Shown here: one piece after another, positions 22,985 through 34,105 of the stretch
Layout of the letters: each line of letters begins with the position of its first letter
Position numbering within the stretch: the stretch's first letter is position 1
Origin: Fragum whitleyi
Taxonomy: Eukaryota; Mollusca; Bivalvia; Cardiida; Cardiidae
DNA: 64,000 nt
Reading direction: 5' to 3'
Assembly: GCA_948146395.1 (NCBI GenBank)
Contig: OX411556.1
Coordinates: 31,856,056 to 31,920,055, forward strand
Program-made: the position numbers and the translations under genes
Notes under the pieces: model-generated
Told to the model about the DNA's origin: nothing
The model's database searches: none
The model's input: only the letters and a program-made list of their open reading frames with translations

Positions 22985-23168
22985 TGCCAAATCGCGACGC
23001 GCATGTAGCGTTTTCATAGCGAGTATGAACGTGTGAGTAACGCGTCAGTAACGTTCCCAGAACGTGTTGATAGCGTATGCCAACGTATACCAGCGTTCTG
23101 GAGCGTGTCGCAAACGTCCTCGGAACGTGTTTGTAACGCGCAAACAACGTGTTCGTAGCGTGTTTGAG
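22985..23168. repeat. CG-phased degenerate array, 10-11 bp period
   Basis: Successive CG-led words begin every 10-11 bases: CGTGTGAGTAA, CGCGTCAGTAA, CGTTCCCAGAA, CGTGTTGATAG, CGTATGCCAA, CGTATACCAG, CGTTCTGGAG, CGTGTCGCAAA, CGTCCTCGGAA, CGTGTTTGTAA, CGCGCAAACAA, CGTGTTCGTAG. That is about 12 clear units plus weaker ones on the left. The unit drifts in sequence while the spacing holds. Confidence 0.85.
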
Positions 23169-23389
23169 ATAGGTAATTTATAAATTCTACAAGTATATAA
23201 TTAACCTTTCATGTAATTTTTTTTATTATATAGATAGGGCACCGGCCCCTTCATAGTAAAAAAGTTGATAAAGTACACTTTTAGCCAAGCTTATTACAAA
23301 AAATACGAGTTTCAATATTATCGACATATTTATATGAAAACTTTCACTGACTGTTTAACATCATGTGATCATGGATATATTTATTTATT

Positions 23390-23530
23390 TTTGAATGATT
23401 TCGGAGCACGTTTGAATGATTTTGGGGCTTTTTGAATGATTGAAGTGATATGTCTAATCTGATTGAGCGTTGAGAGAGCGATATGGAATGGTTTTGATCG
23501 GAATACGTATCAAATTCAATTCACGTTCAC
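23390..23530 (+). mobile_element. Family A fragment, long arm only
   Basis: Contains TTCGGAGCACGTTTGAATGA, GAGCGTTGAGAGAGCGATAT, GGTTTTGATCGGAAT and a worn right end near CAATTCACG. The left half is missing. Confidence 0.65.
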
Positions 23531-23796
23531 ATTCTTATAACGTGTCACTTATTTCAAAATCAATAATTCGGCTCAGTTTCATATATAGGTCTTTGATATT
23601 GTACTAAATGCAGGTCTTACAAGTCGAACCCTTACCGCCCACGGTAATTGATACATGTTGACATGATTTTGAAATCCCTCTGCGACTATTATATATCCTG
23701 GGTCTGGCGATGTCTATAATGATATAATAGGGTCGAATAGTTTTATTGCTTTTGATCACGTTTCTGCTTTAGTAAAAATATTGAAAATGGGAAGCT

Positions 23797-24551
23797 GAAT
23801 GTTTTTTGAAATAATTTTAGAATGATATTGAATGAGTTTAAGGATGCGTTTTAATTGAAAGGACGACGTTCACGAACATAAGAAAATGGCCCTGTAAAAT
23901 GAACATTTTTCAAATTTCTAAATTACAAAATTAAACCTACCTTTTTTCCATTAACCTATACACAATCCCTCAAATACTGTATAAAATATATCCTAACTAC
24001 ACAATTTCATAAAAACAAGCCAATTAAGAGGCTTAAATCCGCGAAAATGCCTATTTTTTTCATAGATATAGTTGTTTGAAGTTACAAAAAAAATTGAAGC
24101 CCATCTTGCCATACCTCCAAATATATTTATCAAGTAAAAGTTATGTCTTCTAAAAGTTTAGTGAAATATTGTGGTGTCGTAAATTGGGCTTCACATTTTT
24201 GTAGTAGCATAAACTTCAAAATTCATAAAAAAAAACGTGGGCAATTTTACAGTTATAGGACTACTTAAATGCCTTTTTTTCAAGAAATGGCGAAGTCATA
24301 GAAAATATTCTTTGTATAATTTGAGAGAAGGGAATAAGGGTAACTATTAAAACTTGATATCATTGTAAACATTAGAAATCAGAAAAAGCCAATTTCACTG
24401 GGCAAAAATCGGCCGTTGACCATTCTGAACAAAATTGGCTATATTATATTAACCGCCCCTCTTTAGTATCACTCAAAACTCACTCATCATAATAATTCAT
24501 TTTCAATCCAAAATCATTCACTGTGCGAATTTCACGATTTCGTTAACTGTA
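23797..24551. mobile_element. Possible split family A element, short arms facing each other
   Basis: 23797-23865 matches the short arm (AATGATATTGAATGAGTTTA). 24418-24551 matches half a hairpin (TTCTGAACAAAATTGGC) and a short arm in reverse, ending TTTCACGATTTCGTTAACTG and TA. The 550 bases between share nothing else in the window. This may be a short-short palindromic copy carrying an insertion, or two unrelated fragments. Confidence 0.45.
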
Positions 24552-25196
24552 ACCATCAAAATGCCGTATTAAAGACGGAAATGTGAAGAGACGTCAGAGT
24601 ATACAACCTTTCGACAATATGACTTAACTAAATAAACGTTGAAATTCTAAAATGCCATTACAAATCTTGGCAACCAAATACCAAAAACAGCCCTGCATTC
24701 AGGATGAAAACGTTAGCGAAGCGCTTTCGAAATGATACCTCGCTTTTAACGTATGTGCACGTGCAAAGCGGGGTATCACCTCAAAGCGCTCGCGAAACGC
24801 TTTTACATCCGGAACACAGTGCTTGACGTCAAGCATACAGCATATAACCCAGTAAATTCCTCTCATATAGCGGTCAAGAAACCAAACTCTACAGACTCAC
24901 GAAATTAATTCTTATAAATCAATGTCAGTATGTCAAAGTTTGTAGACAGAGCTTCAATTTTCTTTGATCGATGCAGAATGAAAAAATCTTACTCAAGCTT
25001 ATTTTCCTGTTTCGCTAGATTGTGTCAGCAAACTTAATGGCATAGCTACTTGCTACATGCGTAAAATCTGTGCCCTTTTTTCAAGCAAGATTTGTTTCAC
25101 TTGTATTTACTGATGAGCCCAGGGTGGTATATGGGTGGTGCTCCTATTGAAGTACGATTAAGAGTACCCTATGGGTTGTATCTTTACTTTTATGAC
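24552..25196. other. Unannotated stretch containing a CpG-rich hairpin
   Basis: Other than the hairpin at 24702-24815, no repeat, RNA gene or exon is recognised. Confidence 0.45.
24702..24815. mobile_element. Probable foldback MITE, CpG-rich
   Basis: Arms of about 42 bp (AGCGAAGCGCTTTCG, GATACCTCGCTTTT) pair imperfectly with AGCGGGGTATCACC and AAAGCGCTCGCGAAACGC across a loop of about 18 bases centred on TGTGCACGTGCA. Outer ends read CAGGATG and CATCCGG. Confidence 0.6.
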
Positions 25197-26592
25197 CAGG
25201 GGCCGTATTCACCAACGCATTTTGCATCAATTTAGCACACTAATTCCCAAGAATAAAGAATTTAGAATTTAGTACGTATTCACCAACCCATTCTAAATTA
25301 CGGAATGGATTAAATTCTTAAGAATAAAGTCGTTTTTCCAAGTCTAATACCTACCGTGCTAAATGTGAAAAAATGGCGACTGTCCGCCTCGCTTCGAATG
25401 GAAAACATTTTTTTATTTCAAAGTAGTGACAAATAACATGTCAAAATAGAAAGAAATTCCACTTAATTTTCCTTTCTGACACATATTTTATGTTTTCGGT
25501 CGAATTATTTATCGAATGACGTCAAACACATTTATGACGCAATCTAACCTTGAAGTGTATGTTTACATATCGACAGAATGTTAAATTTTACAATATTCTC
25601 GGCGAGTTTTCAGGGATTTCACGTTGGATTTATATTTACAAGGGAGGAGGATGGTTTAGGAGTAATATATTTTAAGCGAAGTAAAGTTTTCAGGGGTGGT
25701 GGTGTGTGGATAGGAACAAGACAGATGGAGGAAAGATTACGAAGGCAGATTGTCATTTCAACTCGAGCAATAGATAACTTGGTGCATTTTTACTCAAGAT
25801 TCTATTTGTTTGGGTGCTGATACTTTCTGCATAGCAACATCATGAACATGGGACAAGTTAAAGGAGAGAGATTATAATTCTCACATCTTCAAAAGCGACT
25901 CGTTTTTATTGAAAAGTTGGAAAGCTCTCGCGGTGAAAGATTTAGGTAGGAATCATGTTGACCTCGTTGCAAAGTTTGTGTTGAATTATTATTATTTTTT
26001 TCAATGTTTCATTTCTTATTGTAAAGTCCAATTTTGGTATCGGAACAACCATACTGGCGTACATCACTTATTACTACTCATAAATAATCGCCTTATTTAC
26101 TCCATTAAAATGATACACAGTTTGTCAATCGAAAATCTAAATCCTGTAACTACAGCGAGTTATTTCACGTTTTTTATCGAGTGCAAAATAAACACATTTG
26201 TTTCTCTCAACTTTAATCGAAGTTATTATTGCTAATTTAATGGATCTTTGCATTCAGCCAATCAATTGCCCAACAAGATATTGAATTTGTAGATATGACA
26301 ATTTATTTCGACTGAAAAATTACATGAAAATGTCATTTGTAAACAAGGAGGGAAATTAAGAGTGAAGGACAGAAACTTAATGGTTACTCTTTTCATTTGC
26401 GCCTCGTCAACATTGGGGAACCATCGTAAGTCTGTGGCCGCTTAAGTACTGTAAAAACCGTTCTAAATTAAGTCTATTCTAAATTGCGTTGGTGAATACA
26501 CACTTTAGTTCATTCTTGGGAAAGTCCAGACTTGGTAATTTAGCCTAGACTAAATTCTAAAATTTAGAATAGGTTGGTGAATACGACCCCTG
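25197..26592. mobile_element. Family H: 1.4-kb TIR DNA transposon, non-autonomous
   Basis: The ends CAGGGGCCGTATTCACCAAC and GTTGGTGAATACGACCCCTG are inverted matches. A second inner pair (GTATTCACCAACCCATTCTA near 25274, TCTAAATTGCGTTGGTGAAT near 26474) makes the ends compound, about 150 bp each. Termini of the GGGCCGTATTCA type recall PIF/Harbinger-like elements, but I see no clear target duplication. Plus-strand frames of 80 and 108 codons (25578-25820, 25909-26235) show no recognisable transposase motif. Confidence 0.75.
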
Positions 26593-26861
26593 TATTCTTA
26601 ATACTCCATTATGCTCTGTGACGTCAAGTTAAAATGTAAGCTTGTCTACGCAAGGGAATATAACTTTAACTTTATCAAAAACAATAACTACGTCTGAGTT
26701 TTTTTGTTTTTTAATTTCGATTCATAAATTTCGTGGCATAATGGCTTGAAAATTACAGATTCACTAGGGTAATTTGACTAAAGAAAAAGGAGTTGTCAAA
26801 AAAAAATAAAAAAAATAATAAGTTACATTAAGTAAACGGGGGATAGCTTCATCCAATCAAA
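26593..26861. other. Unannotated AT-rich stretch
   Basis: A-rich low complexity lies near 26800-26822. Nothing else is recognised. Confidence 0.5.
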
Positions 26862-27240
26862 GCGCCGAAGGCCTGGTTTATAAAGAGGCAAGGTGACATT
26901 TGAAGGCATGCACTCCAATTTTTGAATCTTTTTAGCAAGGCATTTTAGGCGAGGGTAACCAAGGGTTCCGAACTCACTTCAAAGGAAAAATGTCGAACGA
27001 TATGCTCACTATATAGCGCTGAGTCCGCAAAAAACAACTAATTCCCAAGGTATAGATTACTACGCCCGATACCGCTTTGCAGGCAGGCTCATCGCGCGTT
27101 TTTATAATTTTAGCTGTGTTGATTGGTATGCAATTTATCCATTCGACCATTCCGTCTAACAATCGTAGTGATGCTGTTTTCTAGGGGCACAAGCTCGTCG
27201 GTTCTTTCTTTTACATTGAATTGGATTCCATAAAGAAGTT
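26862..27240 (-). repeat. Family G dispersed repeat, inverted second copy
   Basis: Reads in reverse the same blocks as 8770-9175, from AAGCGCCGAAGGCCTGGTTT at its left edge to the TTTCTTTTACATTGAA block at its right. The CCATTGGCCGAAGGCC head of the first copy is absent. Confidence 0.75.
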
Positions 27241-28467
27241 GTTTATTACTGTGGGAACACGAGAAATTGATAGGGTCAATTTTTCACTTTCCAACGATAT
27301 GGTCCACCCAATACTCATACCCCATTATTTTTGAATTTCTACCCTTGATATATATCAAATTACACTCATGTTGATTTATAGTATGCAACCTGTTCCAAGT
27401 TGGCCAAGTCTAAATTTTGTCGTCTGTTTAAGGATTTAAGGATGGGACAATGCTTTTATTTTTTTTCTAATTTAGACTTATCCATTATTAGACAACAAAT
27501 ATTTAGACAGGTCCAAATTGTAAAGGGTTGCAGATTACATACAATTTGTGGGCAAATTAGTAAAATTTGTAGCAGAAGGGTAGATAATATAAGGGAGAAA
27601 GTGTTAGTAAGAAGCTAATTTCTTCTTTTCTCTATTAGCAAGGTCATCCGACAAGATCAAATATAAAAGCTATGTATCTTTAACACAGCAGTGATTAGGA
27701 TAAGGTAAATAATCAAGGTTATATTCAAGAAAACTGACCTCGTGTGTTGTTTCGCCTATTCAGTTCCCTCGCCTTCAGTACTATCATTACTTTGATTTTA
27801 TTACTGCGTAGTGATATGCAAGCACTGCTTTGAACACACAAAGTACTTCGTGTCGCACAAAAGTTGATGACGTATACTAGACCTTTTTTGCGCGCAGTAC
27901 GTAGTACACATGTTGTTCGGTTTTTGACTCGATTATTTTTTTCCTTTGCGATTTCCTGGATACATGTTTGTTTCCTATGGCCTGCTAAACCAGGCCAAAA
28001 ATGGCTTTGATCTACAAAGCCGTCGATAAATGATTCCAATGAATAAAAGCAACACTGAATTCACAGCATTCAAACAATTGCCAACTTTCCTGTACATTTA
28101 GGTTAAAGAAAATACTAAATGCATGAGACACCTGTAGCATTCAGCATGAAATGTATAATGAAAGATACTGCATCAAATTAAGCATTAAAAGAATTTTTAG
28201 CTAAGAACGTATCTAGACAGTTACAAATATGTTCTTTCAAGAAATACATAATTTTAAGAAGAAATTCGAAACTTAAGCGTTTGAACATATTTCTCACATC
28301 CGGAAATAATCAATCTTTTGAAGATGCATCATACGTAGGATATTCTAAAGAACCTTCTTTTTCGTTTAACTTTTCTAGAACACTTAATGATAAAAGAACT
28401 CGATACAATCAATAAAATTGTGATATTGATATTCACTCTGATGTCATCAATTTTTTTCTCAGTCAAA
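27241..28467. other. Unannotated stretch
   Basis: Weak 72- and 104-codon frames (27400-27618 plus, 27725-28039 minus) lack domains. No repeat family is shared. Sequence around 27398-27550 has loosely inverted segments (GTCTAAATTTTGTC, GACAACAAATATTTAGAC). Confidence 0.45.
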
Positions 28468-28796
28468 CTCTTTTCGCTTCATTTACTCATTGAAAACACT
28501 CACTCAAACAATTCAAAAAACGCCCCAAAGTGCTGAAATAACTCACGATGTTTATGTAAGTGGAAATTAACGTGTTTGATTGGTGTATGAAGACACGCAA
28601 ACAGAAAGGAGCCTATATATTTATAAAAGGGAAGTAGTCCAATATCGCTAATTTTGTTCATCGTGAACAAAACTATCGATAATGGATTACCTCCCTTTAA
28701 TTTCACCCAAAACACGCTTAACACACTAATTCAATTTCATTTCAAAATCATTCTCAACTCAATCAACTTGTAAATGTCACGTTGTTACTATCTGTA
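28468..28796 (-). mobile_element. Family A MITE, left-truncated
   Basis: Starts inside the long arm (ACTCATTGAAAACACTCACT), keeps the hairpin (TTTTGTTCATCGTGAACAAAA at about 28652-28672) and the short arm, and ends GTCACGTTGTTACTATCTG then TA. Confidence 0.8.
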
Positions 28797-29149
28797 CTTG
28801 CAGAAACGGGTCATAATGTGACATTCAGTTTTAATCCAAAGAAAAAAATGTAAATATCATAGGTATAAATTCCAATCCATAGAAAGAGTAATTTGTTACA
28901 AATTCTACAGAAAAAGCAATATCTATAATTTAGTCAGGTCTTTCTCATTTCATTGAAACAAATTAAACTTAGTAAAAGTGGCATTATATATTAATATTGC
29001 GCCATAAATTCCCTCTCCGGGGAAACGTCCTATACCTGTAATTGAATTCGAAAGCAATTTACATGGTAAATGTCTCGAAAGAATATTGTTTATGTCATAT
29101 CCAACCTTATATCATAGAGGAACATGGAATGTGGTATATATTTGTCACT
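28797..29149. other. Unannotated stretch with one arm of a direct repeat
   Basis: 28957-28986 (AATTAAACTTAGTAAAAGTG core) recurs at 29902-29931. Nothing else is recognised. Confidence 0.5.
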
Positions 29150-29423
29150 GCCGCCGTCATAGCCCAGTTGGTAGAGCGCCGGACTGTAAATTTAGAGGTA
29201 TCGGGATCGATCCCGGGCGACGGCCTTCATCCTTTCAGACTATTTGTCTTCCACCAATGGGTTGATAATTGTAGACCTATGTGGGATAGCAGCTGGGGGC
29301 TAGGAAAGGATATAATAGTTGTACTGATGATTGAAATACCAGGAATCCATTTTTGGGTGCGCCAGCCGCCGGGATATAAGTGAAAGATTGTTGAAAGCGG
29401 CGTTGAACCACATTCAAACAATT
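29150..29423 (+). mobile_element. tRNA-derived SINE with GCGGCGTT core
   Basis: The tRNA-like head at 29150-29224 has a 7-bp acceptor stem (GCCGCCG with CGACGGC, one mismatch), a box A-like TAGCCCAGTTGG and a box B-like GGGATCGATCCC. The anticodon stem is broken, so this is not a working tRNA. The body ends with GCCGCCGGGATATAAGTGAA, TTGTTGAAAGCGGCGTTGAA and a CATTCAAACAA tail, as in tRNA-headed bivalve SINEs of the Meta-SINE type (from memory). The 113-codon frame with AQLVERRTVN is a tRNA-box artefact. Confidence 0.85.
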
Positions 29424-30638
29424 TGAAATATTTGTCATTAAAAGGTTCACCACGAAACTGCGTTACCATTGCGATGTCTGCAAAGTCTGACCAAGATCGA
29501 AACTTAAGTAATTCTGAATTCAGACAGATCAACCCAACTTCTTATTAAATATTTTTTAAATGTGGGCTCTGGTTGATCTTTGACGGACCCAAATCTTATT
29601 TTTTCTAACATAAATAATGAGTTTTCCAGATGGTCCAGCGAGAAACGTACTTAAAGGATGAAATAAAACATACAGGGGAAAATCCTGATGATACTTTAAG
29701 TTACATAAAGGCGACACATGTCAATTTAACCTTCAGAAAGAAAACTCGTGTATACATAGCTCATCATAAATAAGTATATAGGATATAACACGAGAGCCGT
29801 GGTATATGGACAAGACCGTCAGCGAATGTCTATTTCTTATGTACCCGGGCACTAGATTTTCTATCCGACTTATACTACGCTTTTCTAAAATTATCTGTGT
29901 GCAACAAATTAAACTTAGTAAAAGTGGCGTTATCCCTGAACCGAAAAAACAATGATAAAAGTAAAACTCGCTGTGTTTTACAGTAAAATATGTGATTACC
30001 CTGAAATTACGAATGAATATGTCTCCGTTACTTTTTGCAGATCTTTGGCATTTTTGCAACTCTAGAATGTCTTTAAGAGAAAATGAGTTCGTAAAGAATG
30101 CTCTTATCTTTTTTGAAATGACTCGGCTCACAAAAATGACGAGATTGTATCTGTGATATATACTTTTGAAATAATGTTCTCTGATTGGCAAATTCGCTTC
30201 AAGCATGGTCTAACCCGGGATGTTTGCGTATGCAATGACCCTTTTTTCTTAAGACGTCCAATTAACACATTTGTCGACGATAAATAATTTGCCCCTTGTT
30301 AATGTTGGTGTACTATACAAATATGGACAAGGAATTGCACCCCGGGACCATCCAAACGATTCTTAATAGGTTTCAGTTATCAAAAATGAGGCAGGTTTAC
30401 GAATCCACATGTGCGGCCCATTTAATCGCATACTTTTTTGTATAATGGTATGGACCCAGAATAACCAAAAAGTAAAGATTCCGAATTGATGACTTATTCT
30501 ACGATCCTGTCAGGCAATGTGTTAGAAAGATTGATCAAGACTTTAATTTCCTACATTACTGACAAAATGACAAAGTACAGTTGAAAAGTTGCCTTTCAAT
30601 CATTCCGTATACCAACACTGTTTTACACGTAATGATAT
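29424..30638. other. Unannotated stretch with a 157-codon minus-strand frame
   Basis: The frame at 29733-30206 is the longest in the window. Its translation (rich in Ile, Ser and Phe) shows no domain, signal peptide or cysteine pattern that I recognise, and no splice or copy evidence supports it. Confidence 0.4.
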
Positions 30639-31089
30639 TACAGTTAAGATCAGCGGGAAATTGACTCTCATTCCGATCAAAATCATTCGAAATCGCTCAT
30701 TTATTCATTCATTCATTCATTCATTCATTCATTCATTCATTCATTCACTCATTCAATCAGTCAATCATTCATTCATTTGTTCCAGAGACGCATTCAAAAA
30801 CGCTCCAAAATCAATTATGAAGTTATTATCAACAACTGTATACAAAATTGATATACAATGTAGCTAGAGAAGAAATCCGAGCTTTCTCTTAACGTAATTG
30901 AAATTATAAGCGTCTGATTAATTCTAGGATAAAATGAATCTTATTATAGAACGTGTATGTATTGTTTATAAAAGGGGTAACAAATATCGCTATTTTTGTC
31001 CATTTTGAACACAATTAACGATATTTGATTACCTCTCTTCAATTTCACTCAAAACTCACTTAACACACTCATTCAATTTTATTAACTGT
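30639..31089 (-). mobile_element. Family A MITE with TTCA expansion
   Basis: Left end TACAGTTAAGATCAGCGGGA, then a microsatellite at 30700-30752 replacing the CATTCATTCC motif of the long arm. The hairpin core (TTTTTGTCCATTTTGAACAC) is mismatched. The right end is cut at ATTAACTGT without the GTCAATTTCACG block. Confidence 0.8.
30700..30752 (+). repeat. TTCA tetranucleotide microsatellite
   Basis: About 12 uninterrupted units within the long arm of a family A copy. Confidence 0.9.
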
Positions 31090-31270
31090 CTCATTGTGAC
31101 GTTGAACTTTGATAACACGACCTTCTTCTGCCCCCCCCCTCCTCCTCCCTCGAAAAATTTGACAATATAACACCGCATTACAAGGTTATATGATTCTATG
31201 TCTTTGTCCTTGAGTCCAGAAACGATTGGAAGGACGGACGGACAGACAGGCAGATATGGTGAAACCGATA

Positions 31271-31667
31271 TACAGTTAATCATATCGTGAAACTGACATT
31301 TATTTCCAAAACAATTCAAAATTAGTCGCTCAGCGCTCGTATCATTCATTCCAAATACTCACTCAAATCTCTAAAAACACCATGAAAGTATTCAAAAGGC
31401 CTCCAAAATGATTAACATTTCAATCAAATTATTGCACGAATTTGATTGGTTGGTGTTCATTTTAAAGCGGTTGATTTGTGCGTGAAGACACAAAATCAAA
31501 ATCAATTTGACTTTATCAAAGGGTGGGGGTAAAATTACCGTTAATGTCGTACAGTTGGAACTCATTTTTGGTGTTTTTCCATTGAAAATCATTCAAAACT
31601 TGCTCATCACACTGAATTTCGCCCCAACACCATTCAACTTGTCAATTTCACGATGGTGCTATCTGTA
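31271..31667 (-). mobile_element. Family A MITE, diverged
   Basis: Left end TACAGTTAATCATATCGTGA and long arm with GCTCAGCGCTCGTATCATTC. The hairpin is poor (GTCGTACAGTTGGAACTC). Right end TGTCAATTTCACGATGGTGC, ATCTGTA. Degraded family A-like sequence (CATTCCAAAATCCTTCAACT) continues near 31785-31810. Confidence 0.8.
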
Positions 31668-33417
31668 ATTCAACTACTTCGTAGATTATAGATATAGTTC
31701 ACAATATTGTTTTCATTGATTTCTAAATTTCATTCAAAATTAGTTCACCCAATTCGTTTTTTTTTTTTTTTTTGCATGCCGACATCATTCCAAAATCCTT
31801 CAACTTGTCATCTTTTCTTTTCTTTGTTGTATCAACTATGCCTCGAGACCACGGTCGTCGCTAAGCTTTCTTTACGAAAGATAGTTACGAATAATCATCT
31901 CTTATTTATCAATAACTTTGTGACAAAATGATAGTAGAGTTTTGTCCGTCTCTGTTACGGTTCTATTTTATATTAAGATTTAGTAAAATTAATCAATCGC
32001 CTTAGCTGAAGATTTTAGAGATTGTAATGTCTTTAGAGATTATTCACGCTGATTTCACTCTCGCTTAATTTAATCTGAATTCATTGCTGGGAGCTTTAAT
32101 ATCCTTTAATGTCACATCGTTGACCAGATCAGGAATTTAAATTAGATTGAAGTCCTGATTTCAGAATGATTTTTATGAAGGTCCCTTACCACCTAGAAAT
32201 TGAAATTCGAACAATTCAGCAACTGATAAGGAATCAACATGTAGCTGTTTGGTAATTCATCCATAGTTTGAACGGCTGTAAAACACGTGTTTAAGAATAC
32301 AGAAAGGGGACTGAAATATAAAACGAAAACTTCATTGCATATGACTGCAAATAATATTTCAATGACTCTGCGCGAAACAGTTGTAACTCCCTATATGTTT
32401 ATAGGGAGTTACAACCGTTTCGCACTGAGCCATCGATTAATTTTTGTATGAATATAACTTAAATACGAAATATCTTGCGTATGTTGTAATACTTAAAAAT
32501 GCATTTTATATAAAAATACTATGTTTAAATACATTTTATTATAAGTGATATTATGAAACAACCCAAACGTGTAAAACGTGTTTTTGCTATATCTTACACG
32601 AAACAGACCCGTACATTTTGAAGGTCATGCCACATTCATTAAAGCTGCTCTTTCACAGATTGGGAAAATGTGAATTTTGAAAATTTTCGTAAAATTGATT
32701 TGAAGTAACGGCCTCATCATGTTGGAGCCTTTACAATAATAAGATTCAATCTGGTAATGCATGGAAAGAAAGACTGATATGCCTGAATTTAGAGAAAATC
32801 ATTCTAAAAGATAAAGCATCTACTAACGCCTTAAAAGTATTCTTCAATTTCGAGACAGCTATTTACGCATCACAATTCCCCGTGTTTGTCTCATTCCATC
32901 AAAGATAAAAGTAAAAAATATTTGACGGATGGAAACTTCATATCATTACAAGCAAAAATGAAAGATAATTCACCGAAAGTAACGATTTTGTAATTTATAG
33001 ACTGGAATTGAATAGACTGGATCCCTTCCTGGTCTTGCTGCTTCGAAAAAATATGTTACAAAATTATTGAAATATGTTGTCTTTAGTACCAATGCCCTTG
33101 GGACATTCTTAATCGTCTAAAATACACGCATTTCCAAATCTAAGAACAAGTTTTGTATTTTTTTCTTTGAAAAACTGTGAAAGATCAGCTTTAAAAGTCG
33201 TAGAGATAAACTCTGTCGCAAAACCTTGTACCCAAAGAAGCGTACATTTTGATTACCGGTCCAATTTTCCAGTCAGTATTTTCGTGACCTGAATACCGAT
33301 TAGTTTCTATGACAACAGAACATCGTTCTCTCATTATGGACAAGATCACAATGTCAAAGCAAACACCAGTCTGTCCTTGTTTCTGCATTCATAAGAAATT
33401 TATAAGGAAAAGTATGA
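31668..33417. other. Unannotated stretch with one palindrome
   Basis: It contains a T run at about 31759-31773 and the palindrome at 32361-32434. No gene, RNA gene or other shared repeat is recognised. Confidence 0.5.
32361..32434. mobile_element. Family K hairpin element, copy 1
   Basis: AATGACTCTGCGCGAAACAG and TTGTAACTCCCTATA pair with TATAGGGAGTTACAACCGTT and TCGCACTGAGCCAT around TGTT, giving arms of about 35 bp. A copy with the same ends but a changed centre is at 60151-60232. Confidence 0.75.
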
Positions 33418-33640
33418 TACAGTTAACAACATCGTTAATTTGACAAGGTAAATGATTTTTGAATGATTTAGTTATGAAATTGAATGAGTGCGTTATCCGT
33501 GAATTTTGTCCCGTTGGACGAAACAGTCATTTGTATAGTACCTCCCTTTATATCATTCAAATCTATATCCCCTCCCCCTTTCATTCCGAGATAATTTCAA
33601 ACTCATTCGCCTATTCAATTTTATGATGTTATCGACTGTA
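33418..33640. mobile_element. Family A MITE, short palindromic form
   Basis: Both flanks are short-arm sequence (GGTAAATGATTTTTGAATGA on the left; TTCATTCCGAGATAATTTCA in reverse on the right), so it is almost symmetrical and only about 223 bp. The core is TTTTGTCCCGTTGGACGAAA. Ends TACAGTTAACAACATCG and GATGTTATCGACTGTA. Confidence 0.85.
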
Positions 33641-33846
33641 TCTATCTACAGGGCGCATAATGAAAAATTGATTATTTGCTTTGTTCATATGCTATACTTG
33701 TTTGAAATGCCACTCAGATGCTGCTAATCTAAAATCGCTTTAGAAGTGATGTCATAGTAGACCCGTTCAGCTTTACAGCTGCACTAAGCTTTGATACTTT
33801 TTGCTACATTCTAATATAAAAATCTTTTCATGCTAAAACTGTGCTT

Positions 33847-34105
33847 GTTTGAATGGGTTTAACGACGCTTTCAACAATTTCGCAGTTATATCGCGACGGC
33901 CGGATATGGAATCCTGGTATTCCTTTCACCTGTACTACCATTACACCCTTTCCTAGCCTCCGACTGCTATCTCAAGTAGGTTTACGATTATCTACCCATT
34001 GGTGAAAGACAAACGTCGGAAAGTATAATTGCCGCCACCGAGGATCGAACCTTTGACTTCCAGATTGGAAGACTTATGCCTAACCAACTGCGCTATGGTG
34101 GCGGC
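33847..34105 (-). mobile_element. tRNA-derived SINE with GCGTCGTT core
   Basis: The tRNA-like head at 34031-34105 has a perfect 7-bp acceptor stem (GCCGCCA with TGGCGGC), CATAGCGCAGTTGGTTAGGC and GGTTCGATCC. The anticodon arm does not fold cleanly. The body matches the SINE at 29150-29423, and the tail gives AAGCGTCGTTAAACCCATTC. Confidence 0.88.

Noticed and set aside
22602..23036. 144-codon plus-strand frame and a 94-codon minus-strand frame opposite it
   Set aside because: They overlie a diverged family A copy and the CG-phased array. The minus-strand translation repeats because the DNA is repetitive.
25578..26235. Two frames inside the family H element as a transposase
   Set aside because: No DDE, Myb-like or helicase motif can be seen. 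Kept only as a search suggestion.
29150..29224. Possible tRNA-Tyr gene with GTA in the anticodon position
   Set aside because: The anticodon stem does not pair properly, and a SINE body follows directly, as in the copy at 33847-34105.
29042..29383. 113-codon frame containing AQLVERRTVN
   Set aside because: This peptide pattern is a well-known artefact of translating tRNA-type A and B boxes.
29733..30206. 157-codon minus-strand open frame, the longest in the window
   Set aside because: No domain, signal peptide or compositional sign of coding. A frame of this size is plausible by chance in 64 kb of AT-rich DNA.
34031..34105. Possible tRNA gene on the minus strand
   Set aside because: The acceptor stem is perfect but the anticodon arm does not fold, and the sequence continues into a SINE body.
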